Below are positions 5,722 to 8,286 of a DNA stretch of 8,286 bases, one piece after another (positions within the stretch are counted from its first letter, which is position 1; every line of letters starts with the position of its first letter). This DNA comes from Desulfobacterales bacterium (GTDB lineage: Bacteria; Desulfobacterota; Desulfobacteria; Desulfobacterales; UBA5852), in assembly GCA_030066455.1 (NCBI GenBank), contig JASJBQ010000213.1, positions 1 through 8,286 on the forward strand. The letters run 5' to 3'. The notes below the pieces were generated by a model. It did no database searches. It was not told where the DNA came from and was given only the letters and a program-made list of their open reading frames with translations. The position numbers and the translations under genes are program-made.

Positions 5722-7356
5722 TCAGGCGTATTCTTCGTATTCCGGCGTGAACATCTGCGCCTGGATGAACGCCTCCAGGTCGTCGGGCCGTTCCACCCGC
5801 GCCAGTCCTTCACGGTAGGCGAGTTCGGCCACCGCCAAGGCGACGTTGAGCGATATCTTTCGAATCTCTTTCCAGGAAGGATAGAGCCGGCCGACGGCAA
5901 AATCTTCGGCCGAGGTCTGCTCGGCCAGTGCCTTGGCCGCCACGAGGAACATTTCGTCCGTCACGCGGCTCGCCTTGACACTGATCACCCCCAGACCGAT
6001 GCCCGGGAAGACATAGGCGTTGTTGCCCTGGCCCGGCACGAAGGTCTTGTCCCCTACGGTCACCGGATCGAAGGGGCTGCCGCTGGCAAAGATCGCGCGC
6101 CCCTCGGTCCAGGTGTAGGCTTCCTGGGCGGTGCACTCGGCCTTGGAGGTGGGGTTGGACAGCGCGAAAACGATCGGCCGCGCATTGTAATCGGCCATGG
6201 CGGTCAGCACCTGCTTGTCGAAGGTACCGGGCTGGCCCGAAACCCCCACGATCGCCGCGGGTTTCAGCGAATGCAGGGCCGCAAGGAAATCCGGCTGGTA
6301 TTCGTGCGCATTGGCAAAGGGCAGCTTGTGGTCCGCCAGGTTCTCCCGGCTCGCCACGATCAGGCCCTTGGAATCCACGAACCAGCAGCGCTTGTAGGCC
6401 TCTTCCCGGGGCAGCCCCTCGGACACCATGGCGGACACGATCAATTCCCCGATCCCGGTGCCGGCGCTGCCCGCCCCCAGAAAGAGTATAGTCTGGTCGG
6501 CCAGCGCTTCACCCTTCATGCGCATGGCCGCCTCCAACCCAGCCACGACCACGCAGGCCGTGCCCTGGATGTCGTCGTTGAAGCAGCACAACCGGTCACG
6601 GTAGGTGTCGAGCAGCCGAAAGGCGTTGATGTTGGCGAAATCTTCGAATTGCAGCAGGACCTCGGGAAAATTTGTCTCCACCGCGGAGACGAACTCCTCC
6701 AGCAGGACGTCGTAGGCCTCCCCCCGGATCCGGGGCTGTTTCAGGCCGATATACAGCGGGTCGTTCAGAAAATCGGCGTTGTTGGTACCCACGTCGATGG
6801 TGATCGGCAGGCAGTTCGGCAGGGGAATACCGGCGCAGGCCGCGTAGAGGCTCAGCTTGCCCACCGGGATGCCCATACCTTGAATCCCCAAATCCCCCAG
6901 CCCCAGGATCCGCTCGCCGTCGGTGACCACGATCACGCGCACGTCTTGGGTGTGCCACTGGCCCAGCAGCTCGGCGTAGCGCCCCTTCTGGTCGGCGGTC
7001 AGGAAGATGCCCTGGGGCTTGCGGTAGCGGTGGGAGTACTGCAGGCAGGCATCGCCCACGGTGGGGGTGTAGACGATGGGCATCAGCTCTTCCAGGTTGT
7101 CCAGCAGCACCCGGTTGTAGAGGGTCAGGTTCAGGTCCAGGAGGGCCATCATGAAAATGTGCTTCTCCATGTCCGATGTTTTTTCCCGCAGGATGGAAAT
7201 GGCCCGTGCGGCCTGCTCTTCGATGGTGTTGACGCAGGGCGGCAACAGCGCGTCGATCTTGAATTTCTTGCGCTCCTCCAGCGAGAAAGCCGCGCCTTTG
7301 TTGTAGTAATTGTTTTGCAGCAAGCTTGCACCGGTGGGGATTTTTCTCGTCGTCAT
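5722..7356 (-). CDS. maeA: Malic enzyme (oxaloacetate-decarboxylating malate dehydrogenase)
   Basis: A cytoplasmic enzyme that converts malate to pyruvate and CO2 while reducing NAD(P)+. At 544 residues it is the large, eukaryote-like form, not the MaeB type fused to a phosphotransacetylase domain. Visible landmarks are the catalytic tyrosine in VYTPTVG (Tyr96), Arg149 in DGERILGLGD, the catalytic lysine in GMGIPVGKLSLY (Lys167), metal ligands in QFEDF (Glu238, Asp239) and FNDDIQGTA (Asp261/262), the nucleotide-binding loop GAGSAGTGIGELI (294-306), and ALSNPTSKAECT and PGQGNNAYVFPGIGLG near the C-terminus. Ser329 (VDSKG) and Lys344 occupy positions that in animal enzymes accompany NADP+ preference, so the symbol, normally used for NAD enzymes, is provisional. 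The start has AAAGGA at 7363-7368, six bases upstream. It lies 195 bases after the iron-sulfur subunit gene. Confidence 0.95.
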   Translation of the reverse strand: MTTRKIPTGASLLQNNYYNKGAAFSLEERKKFKIDALLPPCVNTIEEQAARAISILREKTSDMEKHIFMMALLDLNLTLYNRVLLDNLEELMPIVYTPTVGDACLQYSHRYRKPQGIFLTADQKGRYAELLGQWHTQDVRVIVVTDGERILGLGDLGIQGMGIPVGKLSLYAACAGIPLPNCLPITIDVGTNNADFLNDPLYIGLKQPRIRGEAYDVLLEEFVSAVETNFPEVLLQFEDFANINAFRLLDTYRDRLCCFNDDIQGTACVVVAGLEAAMRMKGEALADQTILFLGAGSAGTGIGELIVSAMVSEGLPREEAYKRCWFVDSKGLIVASRENLADHKLPFANAHEYQPDFLAALHSLKPAAIVGVSGQPGTFDKQVLTAMADYNARPIVFALSNPTSKAECTAQEAYTWTEGRAIFASGSPFDPVTVGDKTFVPGQGNNAYVFPGIGLGVISVKASRVTDEMFLVAAKALAEQTSAEDFAVGRLYPSWKEIRKISLNVALAVAELAYREGLARVERPDDLEAFIQAQMFTPEYEEYA

Positions 7357-7551
7357 AATGATTCCTTTCCGCCTTTTGGACCGAAGCGCGTTTAAAGTTC
7401 GTCCCCCACCGCGGCATCAATGATGCCAGGGCCTGCCAGGGCGAGGCCAACAAAATCACAACCGTCAGGATATCGACCGAACCGGTGATGAGCATTCTCC
7501 CGCGGTTGCATTCCGGCCCTCGGGTTGGGAAGGTGCTTTACTTTCGTGGCC
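7357..7551. other. Gap between sdhB and malic enzyme, with a short palindrome
   Basis: These 195 bases hold no supported gene and no terminator-like hairpin with a T run. GGCATCA / TGATGCC form a 7+1+7 palindrome at 7413-7427, about 57 bases upstream of the malic enzyme start. On the minus strand it follows a near-tandem pair of GCCCTGGCA words. It could be an operator or a small hairpin (6-bp stem, three-base loop). Confidence 0.4.
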
Positions 7552-8286
7552 TTATTGCCCGCTCTCCGATTGCAGGACCGCCTCCGAAGAAAATCCGGCC
7601 TTGAGGAATTCGCGGTTGAGCCGTGCGATGTTGACGATGGAGACCTCCTTGGGGCAGGTGGCCTCGCAGGAGCGGTGGTTGGTGCAGTTGCCAAAGCCCA
7701 GCGCGTCCATGGCGGCCACCATCTTCAGCGCGCGCTCGGCCGCCTCGGGACGCCCCTGGGGCAAGAGCGCGAGCTGCGAGACCTTGGCACTCACAAACAG
7801 CATCGCCGAGGCGTTCGGACACGCCGCCACGCACGCCCCGCAGCCGATGCACGCCGCCGCGTCCATCGCCTTCTCGGCCACCTCCATCGGGATCGGGATC
7901 GCGTTGGCGTCCGGCGCCGAGCCCGTGCTCACCGACACATACCCCCCCGACTGGATGATCCGGTCAAACGCGCTGCGGTCCACCATCAGGTCCTTGACCA
8001 CCTTGAACGCGCGCGCCCGCCACGGCTCCACGGCGATCACGTCCCCCTCGTCAAACTTGCGCATGTGCAGCTGGCAGAGCGTCATCGCCTTGTTCGGCCC
8101 GTGCGGTATCCCGTCCACCACGCAACCGCACGTGCCGCAAATCCCCTCCCGGCAGTCGTTGTCAAACGCGATCGGGTCGCGGCCCTCCAAAATCAGCCCC
8201 TCGTTGACCGTGTCGAGCATCTCCAAAAACGACATGTGGCTGTCCACGCCGCTGACCGGAATCGTCTCAAACCGGCCCTTGTCGCC
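7552..8286 (-). CDS. sdhB: Succinate dehydrogenase/fumarate reductase iron-sulfur subunit, N-terminus cut by window edge
   Basis: The electron-transfer subunit that passes electrons between the flavoprotein and the membrane quinone-binding subunit. The reading frame stays open to the right edge ([13 protein letters not shown] precedes the internal GTG at 8247), so that GTG is not the start. The true start is outside the window, probably by only a short distance. Counting from the first visible residue, the [2Fe-2S] ligands are Cys45, Cys50, Cys53 and Cys71 (CREGICGTC ... LCQLHM). The 4Fe-4S/3Fe-4S motif is [12 protein letters not shown] (Cys146, 149, 152, 156), completed by [12 protein letters not shown] (Cys201, 207, 211). 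The short form with [15 protein letters not shown] belongs to the subunit type found in Desulfobacterota, Bacteroidota and actinobacteria. Sequence does not show whether the complex works as dehydrogenase or fumarate reductase; the neighbours make fumarate reduction plausible. The flavoprotein and membrane subunits are expected upstream, off the right edge. Confidence 0.94.
   Translation of the reverse strand, partial: GDKGRFETIPVSGVDSHMSFLEMLDTVNEGLILEGRDPIAFDNDCREGICGTCGCVVDGIPHGPNKAMTLCQLHMRKFDEGDVIAVEPWRARAFKVVKDLMVDRSAFDRIIQSGGYVSVSTGSAPDANAIPIPMEVAEKAMDAAACIGCGACVAACPNASAMLFVSAKVSQLALLPQGRPEAAERALKMVAAMDALGFGNCTNHRSCEATCPKEVSIVNIARLNREFLKAGFSSEAVLQSESGQ

Noticed and set aside
5688..5900. 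Upstream extension of the exported protein to a 241-residue frame
   Set aside because: The extension overlaps the malic enzyme C-terminus in another frame, has no signal-peptide character, and would bury the clear ribosome binding site and signal peptide at 5687.
3685..7395. Plus-strand open frames of 501 and 569 codons (3685-5190 and 5686-7395)
   Set aside because: They are antisense shadows of dcuA, the exported-protein gene and malic enzyme. Their translations are low-complexity and cross the boundaries of the real genes.
7392..7495. Small membrane-like peptide (MLITGSVDILTVVILL...) in the gap before malic enzyme
   Set aside because: The ATG has no properly spaced ribosome binding site, and the frame has no stop before it runs into malic enzyme out of frame.
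8245..8247. GTG as start codon of the iron-sulfur subunit
   Set aside because: The frame continues upstream to the window edge with family-like sequence ([10 protein letters not shown]), so the gene is simply truncated by the window.

Overview
The window reads as a piece of a Desulfobacterota (sulfate-reducer-like, Desulfobacteraceae or a relative) chromosome. The basis is the GC-rich coding sequence, the short succinate dehydrogenase/fumarate reductase iron-sulfur subunit type, and the set of C4-dicarboxylate genes. This is inferred from protein resemblance, not from a marker gene. Every gene I can support is on the minus strand, so transcription runs from right to left. There are no RNA genes, insertion sequences or CRISPR arrays.

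Layout in transcription order: (1) 8286-7552, an sdhB/frdB iron-sulfur subunit whose N-terminus is cut by the right edge; (2) 7356-5722, a malic enzyme; (3) 5687-5175, a small exported protein of unknown function; (4) 5097-3793, a DcuA-type C4-dicarboxylate exchanger; (5) 3692-1821, an aspartate ammonia-lyase carrying an N-terminal cyclic-nucleotide-binding-like domain; (6) a 421-base non-coding stretch with a GATCGG-rich palindromic element, a 9-bp dyad and a possible degenerate copy of the aspartase tail; (7) 1399-1, a DASS/SLC13 sodium:dicarboxylate (or sulfate) symporter whose C-terminus is cut by the left edge. Genes 1 to 5 have gaps of about 34 to 195 bases with no convincing terminator between them and could form one operon. 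The symporter is set apart and may have its own control.

The genes fit one metabolic theme. DcuA can exchange aspartate, fumarate, malate or succinate. Aspartase turns aspartate into fumarate and ammonia. The SdhB/FrdB complex links fumarate and succinate to the quinone pool, and malic enzyme drains malate to pyruvate and CO2. No fumarase, which would link fumarate to malate, is visible here. The feature most worth a second look is the aspartase, because a sensor-like domain is fused to a housekeeping lyase and appears to lack the arginine that normally holds the cyclic phosphate. The exported protein inside the operon and the structured intergenic stretch come next.
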